Source: Panonychus citri
Lineage: Eukaryota > Arthropoda > Arachnida > Trombidiformes > Tetranychidae
Reading direction: 5' to 3'
DNA length: 64,000 nt
Assembly: GCF_014898815.1 (NCBI RefSeq)
Contig: NW_026515407.1
Span: 248,001-312,000 of the forward strand
Shown here: positions 13,901 through 26,655 of the stretch, piece by piece
Numbering within the stretch: the first letter of the stretch is position 1
Layout of the letters: each line of letters opens with the position of its first letter
Made by a program: the position numbers and the translations under genes
Notes under the pieces: generated by a model
The model's database searches: none
The model's input: only the letters and a program-made list of their open reading frames with translations
Told to the model about the DNA's origin: nothing

Positions 13901-16900
13901 TTCCAATCATACTCAATGTTCAGTTGACTAGATTATATTTTTCACCAATCAAATCAATGATATTGATTAAACTGTCAATTTGATTTGTTGATCAAACAAT
14001 TTAACTTTACGATTGTAAATCTTGTTATTAACTAAATATTATCATTGTTTAACATTTAACCAAAGCAATTTAATGTTTCTTACCAAACAACAACCAACCA
14101 TTAATTCAAATTGTTATCAAATGTATTCATATTATTATTGTTATTGTAAAAATCTAAATCAACAATCAGGAAATGATTAAAATCTAATCAAGTTGAAAGA
14201 TCATTGAAAATCAATGGTCTCTCTCATACAATCAATTTAAAGAGCAAAATTAATAAACAATTTTGTAACCTTTTCTTGTCACTTTACTTGTTGATTGTGA
14301 TAATCATGATGATCATCATCAAGTTTTCACTCAAGTTAATCAACGAGTCTCTTGTTGAACAATTTAACAATTCACAATTTGTATCACGATTAATACAACA
14401 AAACACTGATGATTATTGATGAACCTTAACCATTACAATAATCACAGTTGAATTAAAAATGCAAACCATTTATTTAAATAACATTCATGTTGATCATAAT
14501 TGACCAATAACATTACACTTGATTGTTTGGGATATAATTTGATTTTTTTCACCAACAATTCTAATCATTTATTTCCTATTCCAATTTATTTAATCCGATG
14601 ATTAACAGAAGCTGACCATGTACGCAATTTAACTAAATTAGCACAATCAGTTAAGCCCATCCTGAAGGAAGAGGTAAATATTTTCATGATTAACCTTTAA
14701 ATTTAATTTTCACCTCTAATTTTCAGTTGAACCATTTGCATAATCCTTTTAAAGGTTAATTTGATTAGAATAATTTAATTTAATTGAACAATTAGCTAAT
14801 TATTCTGTTCTCTTTTCTCTCTCTAAGAAATATCTTCCTCTTCAATCGGTTTACCTGAAAGCCTTGGACAATGATTTGGACAATAGTTGTAGTACACTTG
14901 CTAATTGTTCACTTCTTTTAGGACATAAATTTATCGAACCACTGGCTGCTCGTCGAACTGAACATGAAAAAATTCGAAAACAGATCAAATCAGAATGGAA
15001 TCGAGAATTGAAACGCACTCACGAATCATTGACCAATCTTCGCAAGGCTCGAATCATCTATTTTCAAAGGAATCAAGAATATGAGAGACTTAGAACTTTA
15101 AGCAATTTATCATCTGAACTGAATACAAATGAATATGGAGGACCAATTGGCGGTGGTGGTGGTGGTGGTGGTGGTGGAGTGGGTGGTTGTTATGGTGGAA
15201 ATGATCCAGTCAGTAAATGTGAACGAAAAAAGCGAATTGAAGACGAAGCTTGTTTAAGAGCTCAAGAGGCTGAGATAGTCTATCGAAATACAATCAACGA
15301 AGCAAATATCAGGTAATTACAATTGAAATTATCTCAATTCTAAATTTTAATAATTGATTCAAACTAATCATTAACGATTAATACAGAGCACTTGACTATT
15401 TTTTTGCAATTTTCTTGGTAACTATAAGTCATAGAAAAGTCTTAAAGATTTCATGATTTATTTGAGCGACACTGAATTGTCATATTGAAATATCAAGGTC
15501 ATTTGGGTCATTGTTGATCCGTATCAATTGATTTAATAGTAATTTAAGGTTCAGGTAATTGTCGAGGATTAAGTTTCAATACATTAGCGATAGCATTTGG
15601 ATGGACATTACATGTATTTAAATCAACACTGAAAGTGTCATTTTTATTTTCTCAATTGATGAACCTCAATTTATTTTAACATGTATTTTCGTGAAATGGC
15701 CTTCAAACGCGTGATTTTGGGATTGACCTCAATGACCTTGATATTTTTCTATGACAATTTAGTATTGTTCAAATTAATCGTTCAAGTCTTTAGTCTCTAG
15801 GACTCATAGTTACCGAGAAAATCGCAAAAAATATCGACAAAGCTGAATAGCCCTGTAAATTGTGAGAAGTTGATTAACAGTAATTAAGTTTTATTTCAAG
15901 CAGTAATCATAATTAGTTTCCTGTTGATAATAATTGTAACCTTTTATGTTGACTGTCGTAATATAGTTATAAAGTTTGATTTGATTATAAACAAATTATT
16001 AATGATGTAATCATAAAGTAAATTTAAACCCATCAGAATCCTTAATTTAGTTAATCATTTTAAAATCACTTCTTTGTATTTAATTGCTCAATTTGTTTAC
16101 AATCTCATAACTTACATGTGACATATCCGTTGTTTATGATTATGACGTTGATTGTAGCTGATAAACTAGGTTAAATTGTGGTTAATTGTAGCTCTGATTT
16201 ATTATCAAGGCGAGTAAGGGTAATCATAAATTGCTAGTTATCATAATGAAGTGATGGTTGGTTGATTGTTGTTTCTAATAAGTGTATAATTGTTGTTTCC
16301 TTTTGTGTGTTACAATCAGCATTTATCATTAAATTTTCTCAATGCAAATTGTTAGTTATGACAACATAAAGTGCCACAATTAACTTTCATCACCATGATT
16401 ATTGTTCACGATTTATGGATAACCATGAAAAAAAATTAGTCGATGAATTGAATTACATTGACATCTAAATATTCACAAGGAATCAATTTCCTCTCAATAT
16501 ATTGATGATAAAATGATTGTATCATACACCAAGTTTAATCTGTACATGTAATTGTCAAGTTTTAATTGTTCTCATCGTCAATTTCATCTAATAATAATTT
16601 GATTGTTGATCTATTTTCTCAAGGACTCGAAACTGTGAAGAACTGAAAAGAAAACTTTTAATCCGGATTCGGGAGTTAATCTACCAGTGCGATCAAACCC
16701 TGAAAGCAGTGACCATTGGCTACTTTGAATGTCAACATAACCTTTACAAACCAATTGTTGAACAATTTGGATCTCTAAGTGATTTAACTAAATTGTATCA
16801 ACCTGGAAGTAAATACGCTGATTATATATCACAATTACCAGAATTTACAGAAACCCTTAGAAAATGTAACAACAATGGTATTCTGAAAAATTCTGATTAC

Positions 16901-19741
16901 AACAATAAATTTGATTCATTAACAAATCAAATGTCAACAGGTAAAGTTATTGGTAATTGTAATCAACGATCAACAATTAAACGATCAAACAATTTAAATG
17001 AAAACCATTTAAAATCCTGCAAAGATATTGAATTGCCAGTTACCTTTTCAAGTGAAATGGTGGTTGATGGAGATTCAAACTGTAAGTAATACACTAATCA
17101 TAATCAACCATCAAGTTGATTACCTTAATTACATGAATATTAATGTACATGAATGTATGAAAAAAATGTCCTCTATTTAGATTGTTTGTTAATTGTCCTT
17201 TCTGTTTCTCGATTCTTACAGTTGAAAGTGGTTTTAATTGTTCAACTCTTCCTGCGACATTAACACCAAGCCACCATTTTCGTAAACTTAAAACACCATC
17301 TCGCTGTCGGCATTGTGATGGTTATGTTTGTTTCCAAGGTCTTGAATGTATCAATGTACGTCTTTTATCAATCTTAATCAACTTAATCATCCTCTCAATG
17401 TCTTAATTAGCACCATTATTACATCCTTAATTGTCTGAAAATGGTTTCATCGTTTACCTTCAAACAGCCATGATAATAACACTAATTTTAATAATAGTAG
17501 TAATCATAATGAGTCCACCTGAGTAAACAATCAATTCAAATAATAGTAAATTGTAATTGTAAATTTTGTCCAATTTCAATCAATTCATTATTTTCTATTA
17601 GGTTGTGATTGTTGGTTTAATTTAATTCTCAGTTAATTACTTAATTTTGATCTCTACCAGTCAAGGATTTAATAACTAACTTTGAAATCAATTCAATATT
17701 AATAATCTGTTTCTTTTATGATATTATTGTTATCAAAAAGGTAACAATAGTGATAATAATTAACTAAAAATATATAATCATGTTTATAATACATGTATAG
17801 TTAATTATGATAAAGCTAATTGCTTTGTTGAATCTTTACCGTTGAGTTTTGATTAATTCAACAGTAATTTGTTTTCAATAGACAATCAAAAGTAAACTGG
17901 TTTATAATTTCAAATCATTTTTACCTTTTATTGTAATAACATAACAATCTGAATATTAATTTAATTCTTGTTCTTATTCAACAATTGAATCAACAACAAC
18001 AACCCAACTAACTGTAACTTTTTGTCTTTTGTCTCACATATATTAACATGGATTATACTTTAAATCAAAGTGTGGATTAACCTGTCATAACAAGTGTCGA
18101 ACCGAATTGGTAATCGTTAATTGTAGTAATAACAACAACAATAATAGTACTAATCTCCGACGGAATCGAGGTTCATCAACTAAGAAAACAATGACAACTT
18201 TTGGTGTTGATTTGAAATGTTCGGGTGATGAGATTCCTCCGGTTCTGGTTAAATGTATCAACGAACTGGATCGTCGTGGCAGTTTAATTAAGGGACTTTA
18301 TCGTGTATCGGGTGTTAAATCTCGAGTGGAAAAACTTTGTCAACTTTTCGAATCCTGTCCAGTCGATTCTGTTGATTTAAATGATGTCCATCCAAATGTT
18401 ATCGCTAATGTATTGAAACTTTATCTTCGTCAGTTACCTGAACCTTTAATTACTTATAAACTATACCCTGAGTTTATACGGATCGCAAAACAATATCCGT
18501 CAAGTGCTGATGGTTCAGGAGCAGATTTGGACGATCCTTCAATTGCTGACCAACTGGTTGTCCAGTATAAACAATTGACCTCAAGTTTACCCTCTGTTCA
18601 TAATAAAACTCTTGCCTTTTTGTGCTATCATTTGAAAAGAGTAGCTGATCAGAGTAAAATCAACAACATGCCTTCATCAAATTTGGGAATCGTTTTTGGA
18701 CCAACTTTATTAAGATCGTCAGAAGGAGATTCGTTGAGCTCACTGGTCGATACTGGTCATCAGGCTCGAGTTGTTCAAATACTGATTACATATGTTGAAA
18801 AGATTTTCGGTCCAGCTCCACCATCACCTCAACCACTGACCGATCCTTCATATCCGGATGATGATGAAATTGATGAAGATCAACAACATCCATGTGAAAA
18901 TAATGAAAACAATAAGGTAAACTCAATGATGACCAATACAAATCGGACACAAGTTACTCTTACACTAGAAGGTAATAACTGTTCATCGTCAAAGGGGAAG
19001 GATAAAGAAAATGATAAACTGATAAATAAGTGCAGAAAAATGATCAACAGTAATAATGTTTACAATAATAACATGAATGACCAAATGATCATTGACCATA
19101 ACAATATTACTATCGATGGTAAAGTCCGAAGCCTCGAACGTGAAAGGTTATCACCTACTCCATCAATTTATTCATCATCAGCTGTTATCAAATTATCTGG
19201 TCAACAAATAATCACTGGACCATCAAATCTTAGCGGTAATTATGATGATTCAGATGATAGATTAAATCGGTCCAATAATAATCATAATCATAATTGTAAT
19301 CATATTATTGGTGGTTCTCGGAATTCACTTTACGAGGCAAGGAGACAATTTTTTGCTTCTCCCTCACACTCACCTTTATCATCTTTGACATCACCATCTT
19401 CATCTTCATCGTCACCTTTATCCTCATCTTCAACCTCAAGTTACTCCATTCGACCTCATTCCCTAATTACCGGATCAATGTCATTAAATTCACACAATCT
19501 TAATAATCACAATCACAATCATAATCATAATCATCACAACCATTCATCACCTTTATCTTCAACAATGTCATCACCAACAACAACAACATCTTCACCATCT
19601 AATGAACTACCTTCAATGACCATGTCCAGTTTATCACTGACCAGACCTCGCAAAGCCTCAATCGTAACAAATACAATTAATAATAACAACAACAATTTAA
19701 CCTCAAACAATGATTTATTCATTACAAAGATGACCAGTTAA
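7917..19741 (+). CDS. F-BAR / C1 / RhoGAP protein, HMHA1-ARHGAP29-GMIP family
   Basis: Seven exons with matching phases: 7917-8036, 8655-8871, 14609-14673, 14828-15312, 16624-17081, 17222-17355, 18071-19741; 1,049 aa. Exons 2-5 encode an F-BAR-like coiled-coil region (HRAKLWSKYAKDLINYIDKR, EHEKIRKQIKSEWNRELKR, CDQTLKAVTIGYFE), interrupted by a polyglycine run. Exons 6-7 encode a C1 zinc domain, H-x-F...CRHC...CINC-GLTCHNKC...C. Exon 7 holds RhoGAP: FGVDLKC...IPPVLVKCI, arginine finger in GLYRVSG, then NVLKLYLRQLPEPL and NLGIVFGPTLLR. The tail is long, Ser/Asn/His-rich and disordered. Family members stimulate GTP hydrolysis by Rho/Rac and bend or bind membranes. The long second intron (5.7 kb) and fourth intron each carry a MITE. 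A different first exon is possible (see 8388). The C1 exon pair fits only when exons 6 and 7 are joined, which supports the model. Confidence 0.9.
8388..8654 (+). promoter_or_regulatory. possible alternative first coding exon of the RhoGAP gene
   Basis: An ATG at 8388 opens a frame that reads without a stop straight into exon 2 (8655) in the correct phase. It would add about 89 residues: a polyserine run, then strongly hydrophobic segments (LTLCLIDLTVDLIIYYTLQ, LISISLYLINLSIWFL). If used, the protein would be membrane-anchored. The alternative is that this is simply the end of intron 1 with a chance open frame: T-rich introns easily produce hydrophobic ORFs. The splice acceptor at 8653-8654 (TATCATCAG) with the 7917 first exon is the preferred model. 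Confidence 0.3.
8872..14608. other. long intron 2 of the RhoGAP gene
   Basis: A 5.7-kb AT-rich intron. Contents that can be named are a 214-bp MITE at 9002-9215 and an (ATC)n tract at about 12817-12862 that produces spurious Ile- and Ser-rich ORFs on two frames. Phases of the flanking exons agree without any extra exon. No other gene was seen; small extra exons cannot be excluded. The size, against introns of 100-600 bases elsewhere in the gene, makes it a natural place for enhancers. Confidence 0.6.
9002..9215. mobile_element. 214-bp MITE, TA target site, CAGGG terminal inverted repeats
   Basis: The left end CAGGGGCTATTGATTGATTT and the right end, read in reverse, CAGGGTTATTCATTGATTTT form an inverted repeat of about 45 bases with few mismatches, both continuing into a TTTCGCCCA...T-run...CGATTTTCT block. 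The element is flanked on both sides by TA (9000-9001 and 9216-9217), the target duplication of Tc1/mariner-type transposases. It has no ORF, so it is non-autonomous. The interior phrase TGACCTTGAT...TTTTCTAT is shared with the element at 15384-15855, showing that they are one family. Confidence 0.85.
15313..16623. other. intron 4 of the RhoGAP gene
   Basis: A 1.3-kb intron between the two large F-BAR exons. It contains the second MITE (15384-15855) close to its 5' splice site; the remainder is AT-rich without coding signals. The exon phases on both sides (AG + G) agree, so the insertion has not disturbed the reading frame. Confidence 0.7.
15384..15855. mobile_element. 472-bp MITE of the same family as 9002-9215
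   Basis: Flanked by TA at 15382-15383 and 15856-15857. The left end (CAGAGCACTTGACTATTTTT) and the reversed right end (CAGGGCTATTCAGCTTTGTC) diverge over the first 30 bases but then pair well through GATTTTCT[CT]GGTAACTAT[AG]AGTC. The interior includes GACCTTGATATTTTTCTATG, shared with the shorter element. There is no transposase ORF. The longer size suggests that the 214-bp copy is an internally deleted relative, or that this copy carries extra sequence. Confidence 0.8.
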
Positions 19742-21085
19742 CTGGTTTAATTGAATTACACTGAGAGCGCCGATACAGTAATTTGATAATTGAAATGCAA
19801 ATAGCAGTTAATTGATCATGAAGGATTAACGGAACAATTAAATAACAAATTTCCTATTACTTTAATTGTTGATCAATTTTAGTTATAAGATTTTCTTTTT
19901 ATTTTAATTAAATCAACTGATCAATTGTTTCCTCCTGATAATTAACTTTTAAAATTATCCGGACAGGATTCCAATTGTATCTACTAATTGATTTGGTTTT
20001 GTCTTTTTAACAATTAACATGTAATCATCATTTTTTTTTAATTGTTTAACAACCAAATCATGATAATCAAAAAATTGTTACGATCTTTGTATTTTAAACT
20101 ATTTTATATTAACAAAAACTTTATAAATTGTTACACAGCCAAGGGATTGAAGTTTACAATCAGTTTGTTTAATCATTTGCTCAGGTAATCAGGTAATAAA
20201 GATACTAATTACTTTTAATATCTAATCAGATGACCATTCAAAGGGATTATACCGTTTGAATGAGAGAGTGTTGTATGATTGGATTAACTTTATCTCATTC
20301 ATTGATTATATTTAATTGTGTGAATGATTCAACAAATTGTTGAAAACTCAAAGTCTTTGGCTGTTTATTATGCATATGAACATTCAACGTTTAACTTTGC
20401 TATTGACGCATTTTGAATAAAATAAATTGCAATTAATTGCTACTATTGTTTCAACTTAATTGATTATCTGTAGGATTTTTGACCACTGAACAAATCAAAT
20501 CAAGTGAATTCAATCAATTCTCAATCGAAAGTCTCATTGAACATTTCAACTTATCATCACTCGACTTGGTGATCAGTACGAATCTGAAACCGATAGTAAA
20601 AGATCACTTTTTCTTTTCCTAAGAATATCGAAACAACCATATAATTATTTACATTTTGAATGATTGGAAAAAAATTTCGTCGATTCAAAATTAATCATCT
20701 AAATTGATTAGTTGAAATTTGCAATTTGAATTTGGCGCAATCGAAGTTTTAGTTTTGAAAGATTTTTATTCAATTTTCTTCTACCCTAATTGAACATTTC
20801 TTTTAATGGAAAATTAATTAATTAGCTTGGCACGAAATTCAGAAAACTTCATGTGAACACATTTCATATCCATGGATTTGTTAATATTTTCGCTGAAAAT
20901 TTCGCTTTTCAGCGATTTAATCGCTGAGAGATTTGATCGAAAAATCGATTAACCCGAATCGATTTTTTTCATTCATTTCAATTTGTTTTCTTTTTGATAC
21001 TTACAAAGTCTTACATTTAATCAACTACACCCGAAGTGTTTTATTGTTTTGTTTCTTCCATACGGAAACATTTCCATCAATTAAA
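19742..21085. other. RhoGAP 3'UTR and intergenic DNA upstream of BLTP3
   Basis: AT-rich. The first part should be RhoGAP 3'UTR. A 147-base open stretch at 20474-20622 looks unusually protein-like (see separate entry). The DNA just before the BLTP3 start (20870-21085) has several GCGA/TCGATTT words but no clear core promoter that can be named. Confidence 0.5.
20474..20622 (+). other. possible unassigned terminal coding exon
   Basis: After a CTGTAG acceptor-like site, the frame reads GFLTTEQIKSSEFNQFS, then IESLIEHFNLSSLDLVIST and ends at TAA (20620-20622), 48 codons. Amino-acid composition is balanced, unlike the Phe/Ser/Leu-rich chance ORFs of this window. No upstream exon that would supply an ATG was found, and a join to an internal donor of the RhoGAP exon gave no convincing frame. 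It may be an alternative last exon, a small gene with an unseen first exon, or chance. Confidence 0.25.
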
Positions 21086-24000
21086 ATGGCAAATCTAATA
21101 AAAAACCAAGTTTTTAAACATCTCGCCAAGTAAGTAAATTAAATTAAATCCCAATCATTTAATGTGAACAATTGTAAAACCTAATTCTAATCCCTTCATT
21201 CACCAAATCGTTTTTACAGATATTTTAAAAATTTGTCAACCGATAGTTTTAAATTAAGTGCAATGAAAGGTTTCTGTGAATTACATAATCTTGAATTAAA
21301 TGAAGAGGTTCTAATGGATCTACTAGAACTACCCGTTTGGTTGAATATAACCAAGGCCACTTGTAGTCACGCAGCAATTAAGGTAAATATTACAACCGCT
21401 GGTTGGCCCTAAACCTTTCGTTCTGACGGATTGGCCTTATTTCATTATAAACTATTGGTTTACATTATTTTCCCTTCTAAAAATTGATCTTTCGTATCTT
21501 CATTTTCTTATTGTGATTGTTATTATTCAGATTCCATGGTCAAAAATGCCCTGGGTCCCAATTTGCTTGGGTTTGGATGAGGTCAATGTGGCTGTTGAAG
21601 TCTGTGAAAATTTCCGTACCTTCAAGAATCAAGCAGCTTCTAGTCAAAAGTAATCAATTATTTGCTAAATCTTGAAAATGATTGATCATTTCAACACCAG
21701 TTAATTGAATTAGTTACTAATTAATTGACGCAAGAAAATGGAAAATACATTTGATTTGATGCTATAGATGATTAAACACAATTTAGTGAACGAAAAGTAA
21801 GAGATCAATCACCTGTGGACTTGTTCAATTAGGAATATTGATAAAAGGGATAATCTCTTGTAAGAGATGATATTATGTGACACTTTCTATCTCTCACTCG
21901 AATGATTTTTCTCGCAACTTTTTGTTACATTTACTTTAATCATCTGTAGTCACAGTTTTTGAGGAAAAAAATATCATTTTCATGCTTCGTGATTGTTGAA
22001 ATTATCCTTCACTTTCTCTTATTATAAATAATCAGCTTCATTTGATTCTCAAATAATTTTATCATCACCTTTAATTATAGGTGATTGGTGATTATCTTTT
22101 CGTTTACGTTTAATGTTTTTTTCTCTTTCTCTTTCTCATTTTCATCAACATCATCATCGTCGTCGTCATCAGTGCATCTAAATATGGAATCATTTCGAGA
22201 ACAATTGACGGCATTCGGATCACAATTAGTTCGGTTGTTGTCAAATTTACCTCACCTTTTATTCGTGCCTCTTTCCAACTGTCCCAATTAGAGGTCGAAA
22301 GTCGCTCTCCCAATTGGAAACCAGTACCCGATCTTCGTTCGACCACTTTCAAGGATAAAGAGAAAGGATTAGTTTTAAACTTTAAGCACATCGAATGGCA
22401 AACAATGAAATTTGAGGCAAAGACTGAATCAACTTCATCTTCTGCTCCATTGCGACTTATCTGTCAAGGCTCATGTCGCCTGATGATTAAGAAAAGAATC
22501 TCTGATTCTCAAGTAATGGGAGCACGAATTGTCCTAATGTTCAATGATCTTCTCTGGGTTCTAACTGATGCCATGTTGGTTTCAGCTTTTCATTTCACAA
22601 CCTACATAAATGGACTGATTAAAAGATCACCAATCACTAAGACAGTTATCGAAGAGGCAACTCCATCTTCTCTATCAAAATCATCCAAAGTTAAATTGGC
22701 GACAAATAGTGCTGATGTTAAAAAACACCTCGACGCCAGTAAATTGTTTTCCTTTGAGACTTCGTATCATCTGGTAATTAATTGTCTCCAAGTTCAATTA
22801 TGTGATGATCTTGATCCTGAACATGGACGAAGCTCATTACCCTCGCTTACCGAAGGCGGTGCTCTTCATGTTGTCGTAGATAAATTCATTTTAGACATTT
22901 ATCCTTATCAAAAAGCTCTCGGAAGTCGTGACAATTGGCTTAAATATGGAGATCCATCAGCTAACCGAGACTCTTGGATGAAAGCTCATCTATTTGAATT
23001 CGCCGAAAGTTTATCCTGTGGACCACCTAAAGGATCACCTAATCAACGATTAGCGGATTTATTTTCTTCTATTATTTTACTTCGTGTTGGCGATTTTTCT
23101 GTTAAATGTGTTTCAACTTCAACCTCTCGTCGTGGAGGAGGCAGAAAATTTGGTGCTGATTCAGATGAACGTAAATTAATTTCTACGGGTAAATTTCCTC
23201 GTGATATTCCGGCATTTTATTTGGAATTTAATCAATTCTATTATTATGAATTTGGATCTACCCGAGTTTCCCGAACTCGACCAGTACCAGATCCAACTCT
23301 TTTTGCGAATGTTGCTCCAGTAAAGATTTTATTTGATACTCCGTCACTCATTTGGTTTAATGCCTTACAAAGTAATCTACATAAGCCTCTCTTAGAATTG
23401 AAGCAAATTATACCTCGAAGTGAATCTAATGTGACCATTTTCACTCGATTGGAAGTACTGATGCCAACGATTATCCTCGATCTTGGTAAACCATTACCAA
23501 CAGATTCTTTCACACCGGATGCCTACAATATTGAATCAATAAATTTAAATTGTTCTCGAGTTGTGATTACCAATTCAATTAAGGAAACAACTTATCTTAA
23601 TCGATTGAATGATTCAATGGTTTCCATGGGAAGCTGCAAATTATTTATTGAAAGGGAAAAATTCCCATGGATTAAGGGAGTTCATTCAAAGCCAATTTCT
23701 AATGGATTTTTACAATTAATGGGCTCTGAGAATATCAAATATCATAATCAAATTTGGGTTGTTGATTGTGATCCAGTTTGGTGTGATTTTGTTGAGAAAA
23801 AATCTTCTGGACGAACGAGACCTTTAATTGACCCTTTCCAAGTTACCATATGGTCATACCTTTCCTCTGATCTGTTTGATGATGAAACTGCCAAAAGAAA
23901 ATCAACTGACCATGAGGTTGACCAGCAAAATCCAGAGTCTGATATAAATATTGTCCTTTGTATTCCCACAGCTCTCAAGATTGTTTTAGATCATGAGGGT

Positions 24001-25582
24001 TACCTTTTCCTTTTACGATGTTTGGAAAAATTTGAACAATTCAATGACTACCTGACCAATGATTCTCGTAAAATTGAGCAATACCATGGAATTGAGTCTT
24101 CTGGTTCACCAAGACTCTCCTTGATCTCATTAATTAAAAATGTTGCAATTGAAGTGATTTTAGATAAACAGGAAAAAGTTAAAAACAATAAATCCGGTTG
24201 TTCATCGTCCATGGGAAGTGATCATTCATCACCAATGAAGCAGATTAATCAATCCTATTCGGATCAAAATTTGGCTTCGTCGAAACAATCATCAGATCGA
24301 TTATCAATTATGGAGCTTTCTGAAGTGCCCCTTGATCCATCAGGATTGAATACTGATCGATCAAGTTCAGGTTATCGATCATACTCCGTTCGAGGTAAAA
24401 GTCAAATTGAATAATAACCAGAATTAGAATTGATCAATTGTGGTTACTAATTGTTACTTTTTCGTATTTCTTTCAGATTCTGATTTAAGTATAAATGAGA
24501 GTATCTCAGGTTTTGAAATTTTAAATGATCTTTCCCCAATCGATGATGATGACCGCTCTATCCGAAGTGACCTTTCAGATGATCATATTGCAAATAACCT
24601 CGATAGTATTACGATTGATGACGATGTTTACTTTACCTCTAATGGTTCCCCTCGGATAATTGAAGAGGCAATGGAAGCAACTGAAGCTATTCTCATCTCA
24701 GACTCGGATAATGTTAACCAACCAAAAATCGAGATACTTTCATTGTCATTGGTTAAATTACAATTGGATATCTGTGCATTTGTCAAGCAAGCTCACGGTT
24801 TCCAATCCTCTTTACTTGCTTTCATTTCTGGATTGGATTTTAGTGAATTTCAAAAGATATCCTATGAAGAGTACAAAAGGTTGACCTCAAATGTGAAAAC
24901 CGACGATGAAAATGGTGACGGGAACAATGAAACTGAATCGGCTATCGCTCAGTGTGGTGGTGGTGATTCATTTTCTCAGAAAGATTCATGTTTATCCGTT
25001 CGCCTTGATAGTATTTTACATCCTAGTCAAAAAAGTGATTTATGTTCTGTTAATATTGACCATTTAAAACAAACAATCAACAACGAGACGTTATTACAAT
25101 TGTTAGATTTTCTTACCGATCCCGATGCCACCCAAATTTTACCAATTCTCATTTACCTTCAAGATGTTGGATTCAAATTAGTTGATTGTACTCTTAAAAC
25201 GCCCCCGTTGACTGTTAATCTAAAAGAAACTCTCGTTCAAAGATCCAAAGAAAATTGTATCAATATTTTACCTTCCACCTCGAATGGTAAGTTCGAATCA
25301 TGAAGAAGCACCAGAGGAAATTGAATTAATGTAACAATCTTTTCTCTGTTTCTTTTAGGTTTTAAACAGCTAATGAAATTCCGTGATAATTTACTCAATT
25401 CAAAGCCATTCGAAAGTGAGAGGAGCGACTATACCGAAAGCAATTTACCCGATGTGACAGAAAATGACTCTTCAATCAATCAAATAATCGCCGAGAATGA
25501 ACGTTTGAAGAGGCAAATTTCTGACCTGAAGCAACAAAATCTCACGTTGAATAATATTTTAAAGACTAATATGGATAAATGA
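21086..25582 (+). CDS. BLTP3: bridge-like lipid transfer protein 3 (UHRF1BP1 / SHIP164)
   Basis: Six exons: 21086-21129, 21220-21382, 21531-21649, 22173-24394, 24477-25286, 25359-25582; 1,193 aa, all phases consistent (vertebrate paralogues are about 1,440-1,460). The N-terminus MANLIKNQVFKHLAKYFKNL followed by LHNLELNEEVL and LPVWLNITKATCSHA is the chorein/BLTP start. The exon 3-4 join gives YGIISRTIDGIRITISSVVV, matching the family's YGFAEKVVEGISVSVNSIVI. Later blocks are FNDLLWVLTDAML and SYHLVINCLQVQLCDDL. The end (residues about 1120-1193) is a coiled coil: NQIIAENERLKRQISDLKQQ. Family proteins form hydrophobic grooves that move lipids between membranes and act on endosome/retrograde traffic. 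A poly(A) signal candidate is at 25832-25837. The last intron-exon segment is copied at 41358-41905. Confidence 0.95.
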
Positions 25583-26655
25583 TCATCTTTAATTGTTTCA
25601 TGTTAATTATGGATTGTTGTTCCTTACTACATAAGACTATTGAAATGAAGGAAAAGATTTAATTTTTTCCATTAAAATGATTTTTGATATTTTTCTTTTT
25701 CTATTAATATTACTATGAAAAGTTACTTTTTTTGAGGAGAAATTTTATAAATTGTTGTAAGAAATTGATCACGATGGCAAAGAAGAATCAAGCATAATTA
25801 TCGCCATCGTCAATATAATCACTTATGCACAAATAAAATGCAGTTGACTAAAAAAATCACTTTTTCTTTCAAAATTCTTATTTTTATTAATAAATATCGC
25901 GAACTATTTGTTATATTTATTTCCTATTGTAACAAAATCGATAATATATTTTGCTCATCTCTCGATAGATTGTGTTCATCGAGATTCTCCTATTTTCTCT
26001 TTCTCTTTCTCTCTCTTTCTCTATCTTCATATTAATCCATCTTCATCTTCATCTTCATCTTCATGATTCCATTATTCAGTTTTCTCTTTATCTCTTTATT
26101 TACCTTGAGCTGAAATCGAGCGGAAGTTTAATCTAAATCAAAGTCAATTTCCTCTCATATTTAACCCACTTTTCTGGTTAATCTTGAGAAATGGGTGATC
26201 CCTGTTCATCATAATGGTTAACAAGTAATTCAAATTCTCACTCCCAGTGTAATATTCAAATACTCAACCCACACCTTAACCTCCCATCCCAGTGTCTTTA
26301 TCTATAGTACTCAGTGGTGAATTCAATCAATTCAACTTGAATTGGGTATGTTTTTCAAAGAAACTTATTCAAAACGAGTTTGTCTTTAATCTTAGTGTAA
26401 GGATTAAGATAATCTCGTTTTCAAATGAGTTGGAATTTCATAAATTCGAAGAAAATTTGTCCAAAATAATCATCTTGATAACAATAACTTCCATTGGACT
26501 TGGAGTGAAGTGATCTTTTGACTCTGGGTGAAGACATTGAAAAGATTCAATTTTGTTTTTGAAATTTAGTTAATCCGAGTTGATTTGATTGGACTAAAAA
26601 TTGTTTTATTCATTTGTTTATTTGGTCTCTAGTTAATCATTTGGATTAATTAATC
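25583..26655. other. BLTP3 3'UTR and armadillo 5' region
   Basis: Begins with the BLTP3 3'UTR to about 25850. The segment 25980-26065 is a CTTT/CATCTT repeat. Just before armadillo, a pyrimidine-rich TTTGGTCTCTAG at about 26621-26632 resembles a 3' splice site, suggesting a non-coding first exon of armadillo farther left. Small ORFs here have no recognisable features. Confidence 0.5.
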
